Positions 8,747 through 16,295 of a stretch of 64,000 nucleotides of DNA are shown one piece after another. Below the pieces are notes generated by a model. It was not told where the DNA came from and did not search any database. It worked only from the letters and a program-made list of their open reading frames with translations. The translations under genes were made by a program, and so were the position numbers. Each line of letters opens with the position of its first letter. Within the stretch, counting starts at the first letter, position 1. This DNA comes from Sinorhizobium sp. 8-89 (GTDB lineage Bacteria; Pseudomonadota; Alphaproteobacteria; Rhizobiales; Rhizobiaceae), in NCBI RefSeq assembly GCF_030124325.1, contig NZ_JASKLR010000006.1, positions 200,387-264,386 on the forward strand, in the 5' to 3' direction.

Positions 8747-9658
8747 TCATTTAAGAAAGCCGTTCTTCTTCAGGAAGTCCTCTGCAACGGCCTTGGCCGG
8801 CTCGCCGCCAACCTGTACGCGGCCATTGAGCTCCTGCAGCGTGACAAGGTCGAGCTTTTCGAAGACCGGTTTCAAGAGCTCCTCGATCTGCGGATTTTCC
8901 TTGAGCACGGCTTCGCGAATGATCGGCGCGGGCTGATAGACGGGTTGGACGCTCTTGTCGTCTTCGAGCACGACGAGACCGGAGGGCGCGATGCCGCCGT
9001 CGGTACCGTAGACCATCGCGGCATTGGCGCCGTTCGTCTGGTTTGCAGCCGCCGCAATCGTGGCCGCCGTATCGCCGCCGGAAAGCGTGATCAGTTGCTC
9101 GGGTTTCAGGGTAAAGGAATAGGTCGTCTGGAACGCTGGCAGCGCCGCGGCGGAGTTGACGAATTCGGACGAGGCCGCGAGCACAACCTCACCGCCGCCC
9201 GAGACATACTTGCCGAAGTCGGAGAGCGTCTTGAGCTTGTTGGCGTCCGCAACCTCCTTGCGCAGCGCGATCGCCCAGGTGTTGTTGGCCGGCGATGGCG
9301 TCAGCCAGACGATCTTGTTGGCGTCATAGTCGAGCTTCTTGGCCTGCTCGTAGGCCTTCGCAGCGTCCTTCCAGGCAGGATCATCGGCCTTCTCGAAGAA
9401 GAAGGCGGCGTTGCCGGTATATTCCGGATAGATGTCGATCTCCCCCGCGGTAATCGCCTTGCGCACGACGGGCGTCGCGCCAAGCTGAACACGATCCGTG
9501 GTCTGGATGCCGTTGGCATTGAGAACGGAGAGAATGATATTGCCGAGGACGCCCCCTTCCGTATCGATTTTTGAGGAAACGACGACATCGGCCTCAGCCG
9601 CCGCGGCGGTGAGCGCAAGGGCAAAAGCGGTACCGATAACAGTCTTGATCAGGCGCAT
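8747..9658 (-). CDS. osmF: OsmF/YehZ-like glycine betaine/choline-type binding protein
   Basis: A 303-residue periplasmic protein with a Sec signal peptide (cleavage near residue 23, AEA-DV). The mature start VVVSSKIDTEGGVLGNIILSVL and the motif GEIDIYPEYTGNAA are hallmarks of the OpuAC/OsmF class that binds quaternary amines in an aromatic cage. It is the first gene of the osmolyte operon, with GGGAGA 5 nt before the ATG. The actual ligand is not established; OsmF-type systems have low affinity for betaine and may carry other compounds. Confidence 0.88.
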   Translation of the reverse strand: MRLIKTVIGTAFALALTAAAAEADVVVSSKIDTEGGVLGNIILSVLNANGIQTTDRVQLGATPVVRKAITAGEIDIYPEYTGNAAFFFEKADDPAWKDAAKAYEQAKKLDYDANKIVWLTPSPANNTWAIALRKEVADANKLKTLSDFGKYVSGGGEVVLAASSEFVNSAAALPAFQTTYSFTLKPEQLITLSGGDTAATIAAAANQTNGANAAMVYGTDGGIAPSGLVVLEDDKSVQPVYQPAPIIREAVLKENPQIEELLKPVFEKLDLVTLQELNGRVQVGGEPAKAVAEDFLKKNGFLK

Positions 9659-9805
9659 GATTGTCTCCCTCGATTTCGTCTCGCAGTTTGATCACGGATT
9701 TTCCGCTGCGTCGGGGTAAGCCATTCCATATATGTCAGGGTTCGGCGAAAAATAGAGCGCATTGCGTGTGCGAACCAGCGGTTGAACTCTTAACATGCAC
9801 AGCCT

Positions 9806-9826
9806 TCGATTGGACATTGCAATCGA
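9806..9826. promoter_or_regulatory. Inverted repeat in the osmF / DUF4126 divergent promoter region
   Basis: Perfect 7-bp arms TCGATTG (9806-9812) and CAATCGA (9820-9826) flank a 7-bp spacer. It lies in the 221-bp region between the divergent osmF-like operon and the DUF4126 gene, 54 bp before the latter's ATG. It could be an operator or part of a promoter; no known regulator motif was recognised. Confidence 0.35.
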
Positions 9827-9879
9827 TACCGTTCTCAGCCACTCTCCCCTCTGCGCATGGGAATTGTTTTGGGGGAAAC

Positions 9880-10344
9880 ATGTCCGTCTATATTCTCGCG
9901 CTTTTGATCGGTGTGGTGGCGGGGCTTCGCGCCATGACCGCGCCCGCCGCCGTCAGCATCGCGGCGGCCGCCGGCTGGCTGCCCGTCGCCAATAGCTGGG
10001 CGGCTTTCATGGGCTTCCGCTTCACGCCGTATATTTTCGGCCTGCTGGCACTCGTGGAATATGTCACCGACCAGCTTCCGAGCACGCCAAGCCGCAAGGT
10101 GCCGCAGCAGTTCGGCGCGCGCATCGTCAGCGGCGGCTTTTGCGGCGCGGTGATCGGCACTGCGGGCGGATCACTTGTCGGCGGTGCGATCGCCGGCGTC
10201 ATCGGGGCTGTCGTCGGCACGCTCGGGGGTTACGAGGCGCGAAAGCGACTTGGCTTGGCCATTGGCAAGGATTTGCCGGTAGCCCTTCTCGAAGATCTGG
10301 TTTCAATTCTGCTAGCCTTCTGGGTGGTGTCCTCCGTGTCATGA
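9880..10344 (+). CDS. DUF4126-type small membrane protein
   Basis: A 154-residue hydrophobic protein with about four membrane segments and a Gly-rich stretch (GTAGGSLVGGAIAGVIGAVVGTLGGYEARK). The opening ILALLIGVVAGLRAMTAPAAVS and VEYVTDQLP.TPSR match the DUF4126 family of unknown function, often found near redox genes. Start is the ATG after GGGGGAAAC. The stop overlaps the ATG of the downstream oxidoreductase by 3 bp (ATGA), so the two are cotranslated; a role linked to that flavoprotein is an inference from this coupling only. Confidence 0.8.
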   Translation: MSVYILALLIGVVAGLRAMTAPAAVSIAAAAGWLPVANSWAAFMGFRFTPYIFGLLALVEYVTDQLPSTPSRKVPQQFGARIVSGGFCGAVIGTAGGSLVGGAIAGVIGAVVGTLGGYEARKRLGLAIGKDLPVALLEDLVSILLAFWVVSSVS

Positions 10345-11717
10345 GCAAGCACTTCGACGCAATCATCATCGGCGCCGGCCAAGCGGGACCATCGCTCGCC
10401 GGGCGGCTGACGGGTGCCGGCAAAACCGTTGCGCTCATCGAACGCAAGCTTTTCGGCGGCACCTGCGTCAATACCGGCTGCATGCCGACCAAGGCCATGG
10501 TCGCCAGCGCCTATGCGATCCACACCGCCCGCCGCGGCGCCGAATACGGCATGACGACCGGCACCATTTCCGTCGACTTCGGCCGCGTCATGGCGCGGAA
10601 GGAAAAGGTGCGCCTCGATGCGCGTTCGGGCGTCGAAAGCTGGCTCAAGAGCATGAAGAACTGCACCGTCATCGAGGGCCATGCGCACTTCGAAAGCCCG
10701 ACGGACGTCCGGGTCGGCGATGAGCTGATTTCCGGCGACCAGATTTTCATCAACACGGGCGGGCGTGCCGCCGTTCCCGATTTCCCGGGTGTGGACGAGG
10801 TCTCCTATCTCACCAACACGTCGATGATGGACCTCGCCGATCTTCCGGATCACCTGGTCATCATCGGCGGCAGTTATATCGGGCTCGAATTCGCGCAGAT
10901 GTTCCGCCGCTTTGGTTCCGAGGTCACCGTCATCGAGAAGGGGCCGCGCCTGATCGGGCGCGAAGATCCGGAGGTCTCCGATGCGATCCGCGACATTCTC
11001 GAAAAGGAAGGCATCGATATTCGCCTCAATGCCGAATGCATCCGTTTCGCCAAGCACAAGGACGGGGTTGCCGCCGGCGTCAATTGCACGTCAGGGGCCC
11101 CCGAAGTCATCGGGTCGCATGTGCTGCTCGCCACCGGTCGCCGGCCGAATACGGACGACCTCGGGCTCGACAAGGCCGGCGTGAAGACCGACGCGCGGGG
11201 CAATATCGAGGTCGACGATTTCCTGCGCTCGAGCGTTCCGCATATCTTCGCGATGGGTGACTGCAACGGCCGCGGCGCCTTTACCCATACGGCTTACAAC
11301 GATTTCGAAATCGTCGCCGCCAACCTCCTCGACAATGATCCGCGCCAGGTGACAGAGCGAATCCAAACCTACGCGCTCTATATCGACCCTCCGCTCGGGC
11401 GCGCCGGCATGACGGAGAGCGAGGCCCGTAAGAGCGGCCGCAAGCTTTTGATCGGCACACGGTCGATGACGCGGGTCGGACGCGCCGTCGAGAAGGGCGA
11501 GACGCAGGGCTTCATGAAGGTGATCGTCGACGCGGATACGAAAGAAATTCTCGGCGCATCGATCCTCGGCACCGGCGGCGACGAGGCGATTCAGAGCATT
11601 CTTGACGTCATGTATGCGAAGAAGCCCTATACTCTGATTACCCGCGCCATGCACATCCACCCGACGGTGTCGGAACTGATCCCGACGGTGTTCGGGGACT
11701 TGTCGCCGGCGCCCTAA
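10341..11717 (+). CDS. Mercuric reductase-like FAD-dependent disulfide oxidoreductase
   Basis: A 458-residue class I pyridine nucleotide-disulfide oxidoreductase. It has the FAD-binding GAGQAGPSLA motif near the N-terminus, the redox-active disulfide in GGTCVNTGCMPTK (about residues 41-46), a second dinucleotide fold (VIIGGSYIGLEFAQ), an ATGRRPNTDDLGL segment and a C-terminal dimerisation domain with the HPTVSELIPT His-Glu motif. No N-terminal metal-binding domain is present and there is no mer operon around it, so its substrate is not mercury on present evidence; soluble transhydrogenase or a small disulfide are alternatives. Confidence 0.9.
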   Translation: MSKHFDAIIIGAGQAGPSLAGRLTGAGKTVALIERKLFGGTCVNTGCMPTKAMVASAYAIHTARRGAEYGMTTGTISVDFGRVMARKEKVRLDARSGVESWLKSMKNCTVIEGHAHFESPTDVRVGDELISGDQIFINTGGRAAVPDFPGVDEVSYLTNTSMMDLADLPDHLVIIGGSYIGLEFAQMFRRFGSEVTVIEKGPRLIGREDPEVSDAIRDILEKEGIDIRLNAECIRFAKHKDGVAAGVNCTSGAPEVIGSHVLLATGRRPNTDDLGLDKAGVKTDARGNIEVDDFLRSSVPHIFAMGDCNGRGAFTHTAYNDFEIVAANLLDNDPRQVTERIQTYALYIDPPLGRAGMTESEARKSGRKLLIGTRSMTRVGRAVEKGETQGFMKVIVDADTKEILGASILGTGGDEAIQSILDVMYAKKPYTLITRAMHIHPTVSELIPTVFGDLSPAP

Positions 11718-11842
11718 AAGCGGACTTCAGCGGCTCGCCTCATCCGCCTGCCGGCCGCCTCCCCGAGAGCGGCGGAAGGGAAAGACTGAAACAACTGGAA
11801 TCCGCTCAGAAACCCAGGATGCGGCGCATCGCGGGCACGTCC

Positions 11843-11859
11843 CCCTCCCCGCGTGAGGG
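11843..11859. repeat. Short hairpin, possible remnant of a rhizobial intergenic repeat
   Basis: CCCTC and GAGGG arms around CCCGCGT lie in the 160-bp gap (11718-11877) between the oxidoreductase and the convergent dimethylargininase gene. The CCCTCCCCGCG...GAGAGGG wording resembles the RIME-type element at 29088-29254. It may act as a bidirectional terminator. The rest of the gap shows nothing recognisable. Confidence 0.35.
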
Positions 11860-11877
11860 AGAGGGCAAGCACGACGG

Positions 11878-12681
11878 TCAGATCCTATCGCTGAACCAGC
11901 GCAGCGACATGCAGGAGAGCCCCGCATCGATTTTGCCGATTTCTGTGGTCTTCAGCGGCACGACCTTGTAACCGGCCTTGTCGAGCATCTCGATGGTGCG
12001 CGGGAAGTCGGAGCCGACCATGACGACGTCGTTGACGCGGAGCGCATTGGCCGCCGGCTCCTCACCCTCCGGGATGATGATCTGCTTGAACTTCTTGAAG
12101 ACACCCGAGCGCGCCAGGCGACCGGTGGAAAGCACGGTCTCGTCGTCGAGCAGCGAGCAATCCGTCTTGAAGTGCAGAACGCCCTCAGGCGTCGCGACGA
12201 TCTCGCTCTTGCGGTCGAACTTGTCGAGGCAGGCCTGGAGCGCTTGGGCACCCGTCTTGTCGGTGCGGGCCGAAAGGCCGATCATCACGCTTTCGCGCGT
12301 CGTCAGCACATCGCCGCCATCGGCATAGCCGGTACCCGGCAGGTCGAGAACGGTCTCGAACATTTCCCGCAGTGTCGGCTCGATTTCCGCGGTTTCCTCG
12401 ACGCGGGTCGCCGCACCGGGGCGCAGCAGGATCGCGCCCTCGGTGAAGACCAGCGCCGGGTCCTCGATGAAGATCGAATCCGGGAAGGCTTCGAGTGCCG
12501 GCAGGACCGTCACCTTGACGCCCGCGTCGCGCATTGCGGTGACATAGGCGTCATGTTCGGCCGCGACCCCCTCATAGGTCGGGTTGCCGCGATCGTCCGC
12601 GCGCAGACCGTTGACGACGGATTGTGAAGGCTTGCGGACAATGATGGAGTTAAACTCGTAGGCGGGGCGCGGCTGCGGCAT
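11878..12681 (-). CDS. Dimethylargininase (DDAH-type amidinohydrolase)
   Basis: A 267-residue cytosolic enzyme of the pentein fold expected to hydrolyse methylarginines to citrulline and methylamines. Family landmarks are IEDPALV (acidic residues 73-74), ADGGDVL (120-125), the catalytic His170 in LHFKTDCS and the catalytic cysteine near the C-terminus in GLSCMSLR (Cys257). Length is normal. Arginine deiminase itself is much longer, so DDAH is the better call, though ornithine- or arginine-related activity cannot be excluded. It is monocistronic, with the AhpD-like gene divergent. Confidence 0.85.
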   Translation of the reverse strand: MPQPRPAYEFNSIIVRKPSQSVVNGLRADDRGNPTYEGVAAEHDAYVTAMRDAGVKVTVLPALEAFPDSIFIEDPALVFTEGAILLRPGAATRVEETAEIEPTLREMFETVLDLPGTGYADGGDVLTTRESVMIGLSARTDKTGAQALQACLDKFDRKSEIVATPEGVLHFKTDCSLLDDETVLSTGRLARSGVFKKFKQIIIPEGEEPAANALRVNDVVMVGSDFPRTIEMLDKAGYKVVPLKTTEIGKIDAGLSCMSLRWFSDRI

Positions 12682-12716
12682 TCTGTGCTACCTCTGGTTT
12701 GAACCAACCGTTTCTA

Positions 12717-12764
12717 CTGCATGATTCGTCAAATCGAAATCGATTTGAGGACAAAATCATGCAG
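12717..12764. repeat. Rhizobial palindromic intergenic repeat
   Basis: The left arm CTGCATGATTCGTCAAATCG (12717-12736) and the right arm (12741-12764) are inverted copies around a 4-nt AAAT loop, differing only by a 4-nt indel in the arm. The CTGCATGATT...AATCATGCAG ends are those of a repeat I recognise as common between rhizobial genes. It sits between the divergent dimethylargininase and AhpD-like genes, just before the start of the latter. A decayed copy is at 20941-20992. Confidence 0.75.
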
Positions 12765-12797
12765 CCTCTCCGCTTCGGACCAACGGGAGAAAATGAT

Positions 12798-13331
12798 GTG
12801 AGCCATATTCCCCAGATCGATTATGATGCCGCGTCCGATGCGATCCGCGCCGCGCACGACGAGGAGCTTCGCCTTCGCGGGCGGATGACGAATATGAAGC
12901 GCACGCTGCTTCATTCGCCGACGGCGCACCGCATCTACGCGGAATGGTTCACGCTGCGTGATGAGTTGCGCCCTGCCCTTGACGACCGCGCTGCCTGGCT
13001 GCTCTGCCACGCGATTTCCGAGGCGATGCATTCCCGCATCGCCATGGGTTTCTTTCGTCGCGCCTTCGCCAATGCGGGGATCGATTTCAACTCGATTATG
13101 CCGAGCGAAGACGAAGAATGCCTGATTGCGTTCGGACGCGCTATCGTCGCGGATTCCAACAATGTTCCCGCCGAGATCTGGGACGGATTGAAGGGGCGCT
13201 ACGATAACGCGACGCTGGTCAACCTCGTTGCCTTTGCGGGCATCATGGTCGCAACCGCATTGTTCAACAATGTCGTCGAGGTCGATTTCGACCCGGAATT
13301 GCTGCCTTACGCAGATGTGTCCACCGCCTGA
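12798..13331 (+). CDS. AhpD-like / carboxymuconolactone decarboxylase-fold protein
   Basis: A 177-residue helical protein resembling alkylhydroperoxidase D-like proteins (WLLCHAISEAMHSRIAMGFFRRAFANAGID and LVNLVAFAGIMVATALFNNV). It has only one cysteine in the core helix rather than the CxxC pair used by active AhpD, so peroxidase activity is doubtful. The GTG at 12798 is preferred because GGGAGA precedes it and the ATGs upstream (12699, 12759) fall before or inside a palindromic repeat. It is convergent with the osmC-like gene, 23 bp away. Confidence 0.7.
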   Translation: MSHIPQIDYDAASDAIRAAHDEELRLRGRMTNMKRTLLHSPTAHRIYAEWFTLRDELRPALDDRAAWLLCHAISEAMHSRIAMGFFRRAFANAGIDFNSIMPSEDEECLIAFGRAIVADSNNVPAEIWDGLKGRYDNATLVNLVAFAGIMVATALFNNVVEVDFDPELLPYADVSTA

Positions 13332-13354
13332 CGAAACCGTCATTGGCCGCCGCG

Positions 13355-13783
13355 TTATTCCAATATCCTGTTCGTGAATGCGGGATTGCCGCGCAACGTG
13401 TTGCTGACGGTGCAGATCTCGTTTTCCGCAGCTTCGGCGATGGCGTGGCGGACGGTATCGTCGAAATCGCCCTTGATGGAGAATTCGATGTCGAAGCGGG
13501 CGACCCGCGACGGCTCGTCATGGGCTTTCTCGCCGGTGACCTTGGCGGAGACTTCCGCCAGCCTGTCGAGCACCCCGTAACGGCTTGCCGCGATGCGGGC
13601 GCTCAGCACGAGACAGCTCGCGAGCGAAGCGTAGAGGAGATCGAGCGGACCGTAGCCCGGCTGCGACGGGCTGGTGACGATATCGAGTTCGCCGCCGGTG
13701 ACCGACGTCACATGCGGGAAGCCTGTCCGCCCGACGACCGCGATGGCGCCCGTTTCCCTCGTCCGCACCTTCAGCTCCGCCAT
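13355..13783 (-). CDS. OsmC family peroxiredoxin-like protein
   Basis: A 142-residue OsmC/Ohr-fold protein that should reduce organic hydroperoxides through a cysteine pair. Both cysteines are visible: one in YASLASCLVLSARIAAS (central helix) and one in ENEICTVSNTLRG. The ATG at 13783 has GGGGATTGGGA before it; an in-frame TTG two codons upstream overlaps that site and is less likely. The sequence is closer to the OsmC-like general branch (SPSQPGYGPLDLLYASLASC) than to Ohr. Confidence 0.85.
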   Translation of the reverse strand: MAELKVRTRETGAIAVVGRTGFPHVTSVTGGELDIVTSPSQPGYGPLDLLYASLASCLVLSARIAASRYGVLDRLAEVSAKVTGEKAHDEPSRVARFDIEFSIKGDFDDTVRHAIAEAAENEICTVSNTLRGNPAFTNRILE

Positions 13784-13852
13784 TCCCAATCCCCTTTACA
13801 CTCGCCGTCCAAAACCGAGGCAATATCCGGGCAAAGCTTCGATTCCGCAACA

Positions 13853-13882
13853 GCGCCGCGGACCTTGGAGGGCCCGCGGCGC
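13853..13882 (-). terminator. Terminator-like hairpin after the peptide-binding protein gene
   Basis: Perfect 9-bp arms GCGCCGCGG (13853-13861) and CCGCGGCGC (13874-13882) with a 12-nt loop lie 9 bp beyond the stop of the binding protein gene, on its downstream side. The following minus-strand sequence TGTTGCGG is only weakly T-rich, so termination may be partial. Confidence 0.5.
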
Positions 13883-13890
13883 GATTTGGA

Positions 13891-15483
13891 TCAGTTCTTC
13901 TTCACCAGACGGTAGAAGACGAAGTCGGACGTGGCGCCATTGACGTAGCCCGCGACACTCGCCTTCATTGCCACCTGCGTCGCCGCCTGGAACATGATCA
14001 CGATCGGCGACTTCTCCTGCACCTTCTTTTGCAGGTCGACATACATCGCGTTGCGCTTGGCGGGATCCGCCTCGGCCTTGGCCGCCTTGGTGGCGGCATT
14101 GAGTTCGGCCGGCACCGCCCAGGCGTTACGCCAGGTCGTCGTCGACTGATAGTGATCGTCGGAGTTGTCTTCGTTGAAGGCGAAGGCAGCAGCGTTGGAA
14201 TCCGGATCCATGAAATCCGGGCCCCAATAGAGCAGCATCGCTTCATGGGTGCGGGCCCGATACTTGGTGATCACCTGGCTGCCAGTTCCGGGAATGATCT
14301 CGAAATTGATACCGGCTTCAGCGAACGAGGCCTGCAGCGACTGCGCCATGTCGGTAAAGGGCGTCGAGTTGATGACATCGAGCGTCACCTTGATCGGCGT
14401 CTTGATGCCGGCGTCTGCAAGGATCTTCTTCGCCTTCTCGACGTCGTAGCTATAGGGCGTCTCGTCGAGCGAACCGGGGAAGCCTTTGGGCCAAAAGGCC
14501 TGGTGTACTTCCATCTGTCCCTTGAGGAAGCTGTCGGTCATGCCCTTGTAGTCGACGAGGTAGCGCGCCGCTTCCCAGACGGCTTCCGGCTGCAGGGGAG
14601 CGGTCTTCTGATTGAAGGAGAGGAAGTGAACGGCCGCCTGCGGATAGGACTCGACCCTCATGTTTTCCTTGCCGGTGATGCCGGCGACCTGATCGGGCGT
14701 CAGGTTCTTCGCCATGTCGACGTCGCCGGTCTCGAGTAGAAGCTGCTGCGTGGCCGCTTCCGCGACGTGGCGGATGATCACGCCCTTGATCGCCGGAGCG
14801 CCGCCGAAATAGTTCGGATTGCTCTGGAGGTTCAGGAGTTCGCCGGCGCGGAAGGCGCGCAGCACGAAGGGCCCGGTTCCGGCGGAGTTGGCCTTAAGCC
14901 ACGCATTGCCGAAGTCGCCGTTCTCCTCGTTTGCCTTGACTGTCTCGGCATCGACAACCGATGCCGGGCGCGCGGCCAGAACGTTGAGCACGAAGGCGGA
15001 CGAGAAGTCGCCCTCGTATTTGACGATAACCTTGTTGCCGTCGGCGGTTACCATCTTCTCGATGTTCTCCGGCGTCCAGCCGAGCTGCGTCAGGATGAAG
15101 GCCGGCGCCTTGTTGAGCGCCACGACGCGCTTGAACGAGTAGACAACGTCTTCCGCGCGCAACGGATTGCCGGACGAGAAGGTCACGCCGTCACGCAAGG
15201 TGAAGGTGACGGTCTTCGCGGCGTCGTCCGCGGTCCATTCGCTGGCGAGCCCAGGGGCAAGTTTCTTGACGTCGGGCGCGTCGTATTGCACGAGGCGATC
15301 ATAGGTCTGCGTGACATATTCGCCCGACGAGAACTCATAGGCCTCAGCCGGATCGATGCTGACGATGTCGTCGATGTTCTGGGCGACGACCAGGACATCC
15401 GCCGGCGTTTCGGCCAATGCGGCCGGCGAAACGCCGAGCGCCAGTGATGCCGCGAACACCGCGGCTTTGAAGATTTTCATCAT
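13891..15483 (-). CDS. Peptide/opine-type ABC transporter substrate-binding protein (family 5)
   Basis: A 530-residue DppA/OppA-like protein with a Sec signal peptide (AVFAASLALGVSPAALA, cleavage near residue 24). Typical family 5 features are SIDPAEAYEFSSGEYVTQTYDRLV, GL A.SW..... VTFTLRDGVTFSSGNP and LNLQSNPNYFGGAPAIKGV. The start overlaps the stop of the regulator gene upstream (ATGA at 15480-15483). It is the binding partner of the permeases and ATPases encoded divergently from 16296. The ligand is unknown; this class takes up peptides, opines or glycosides. Confidence 0.93.
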   Translation of the reverse strand: MMKIFKAAVFAASLALGVSPAALAETPADVLVVAQNIDDIVSIDPAEAYEFSSGEYVTQTYDRLVQYDAPDVKKLAPGLASEWTADDAAKTVTFTLRDGVTFSSGNPLRAEDVVYSFKRVVALNKAPAFILTQLGWTPENIEKMVTADGNKVIVKYEGDFSSAFVLNVLAARPASVVDAETVKANEENGDFGNAWLKANSAGTGPFVLRAFRAGELLNLQSNPNYFGGAPAIKGVIIRHVAEAATQQLLLETGDVDMAKNLTPDQVAGITGKENMRVESYPQAAVHFLSFNQKTAPLQPEAVWEAARYLVDYKGMTDSFLKGQMEVHQAFWPKGFPGSLDETPYSYDVEKAKKILADAGIKTPIKVTLDVINSTPFTDMAQSLQASFAEAGINFEIIPGTGSQVITKYRARTHEAMLLYWGPDFMDPDSNAAAFAFNEDNSDDHYQSTTTWRNAWAVPAELNAATKAAKAEADPAKRNAMYVDLQKKVQEKSPIVIMFQAATQVAMKASVAGYVNGATSDFVFYRLVKKN

Positions 15484-16175
15484 CGCTTCTCCTGTTTTCG
15501 ATGAGACTTGGTTTTTGCGGGCCGTGCCGGTGTTCCCGTGGCCTCGGCATGACCTGCTGCCTTCGATGCGGCAGTTCGCGGCCGAAAGAGCGGCAACGTT
15601 CCGGTCCAAAGGATGCGGGCCGCCTTGTCGGTCCTGTTCCACCAGTAGTGCGGTTGGATTCCCCTGAAATGCAGGCCGTCGCCGTCCGTCAGCGTCGTCT
15701 GCTCGCCATCGAGGCCGAAAAGGATTTCACCGTCGAGGACGAAGACGATCTCCTCCCCCTCATGGCTGAACACTTCCGACCGATGGCCCGGCGGAATCGT
15801 GATGACGAAGCTCGAAAGCTGGTTGCCGGCAAAATCCGCGCCGATGCGCTCGTAGGCGACCGGCGAGCCGCCGACAGAGAAGACCATTCGATCTTCAGCG
15901 CGCGAAAGACCGGTGTCGATTGCCGGGGCGAGAATGAAATGGCTGATCTCGGTGTCGAGGCCGCGTGCGATCTGCGCGAGCGTGCCGAGCGAGGGCGTCG
16001 CGAGATCCCGTTCGACCTGGCTGATATAGCCGACCGATACGCCGGCGACATCACTGAGTTCCTGGAGCGTCATATGCATCTGGCGCCGGCGCGCGCGCAC
16101 CAACGCGCCGATCCTCGGCTGCGGTGCGGAATTCGCACTCTCCGGCGCGGCACGCGCATCGTTCGATACGGTCAC
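15480..16175 (-). CDS. XRE-family regulator with C-terminal cupin domain
   Basis: A 231-residue protein with an N-terminal helix-turn-helix (LQELSDVAGVSVGYISQVERDLATPSLGTLAQIARGLD, residues about 37-75) and a cupin sensor domain (HEGEEIVFVLDGEILFGLDGE...LTDGDGLHFRGIQPHYW). Such proteins usually repress catabolic or transport genes and respond to a small ligand held by the cupin. The start is GTG after a GGAGGGGAGG site. It is divergent from the permease/ATPase genes and translationally coupled to the binding protein gene, so it probably controls both transcripts, including its own. Confidence 0.9.
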   Translation of the reverse strand: MTVSNDARAAPESANSAPQPRIGALVRARRRQMHMTLQELSDVAGVSVGYISQVERDLATPSLGTLAQIARGLDTEISHFILAPAIDTGLSRAEDRMVFSVGGSPVAYERIGADFAGNQLSSFVITIPPGHRSEVFSHEGEEIVFVLDGEILFGLDGEQTTLTDGDGLHFRGIQPHYWWNRTDKAARILWTGTLPLFRPRTAASKAAGHAEATGTPARPAKTKSHRKQEKR

Positions 16176-16295
16176 GACCGCCTCCCCTCCTCAGTAAAAT
16201 TTTTTTGATTTAAGCAAATATATTTATATACTCCAAGCGAATTCTTGCGCTATGGGCGAGGCCCAACGCAGGCCAAGCAGGGATGGAGCCGCCAC
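16176..16295. promoter_or_regulatory. AT-rich divergent promoter region of the peptide ABC system
   Basis: The 120 bp between the regulator and the permease gene contain a markedly AT-rich block (about 16197-16232: A/T runs with AAATATATTTATATA) in otherwise GC-rich DNA. It must carry both divergent promoters and probably the operator of the XRE-cupin protein. I could not define individual -35/-10 boxes with confidence. Confidence 0.45.

Noticed and set aside
10341-11717. Mercuric reductase (merA)
   Set aside because: The disulfide motif fits the wider family, but there is no N-terminal metal-binding domain, no C-terminal cysteine pair and no mer genes nearby.
12699-12797. N-terminal extension of the AhpD-like protein
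   Set aside because: The extra codons derive from a palindromic intergenic repeat; a GTG with a good ribosome binding site follows at 12798.
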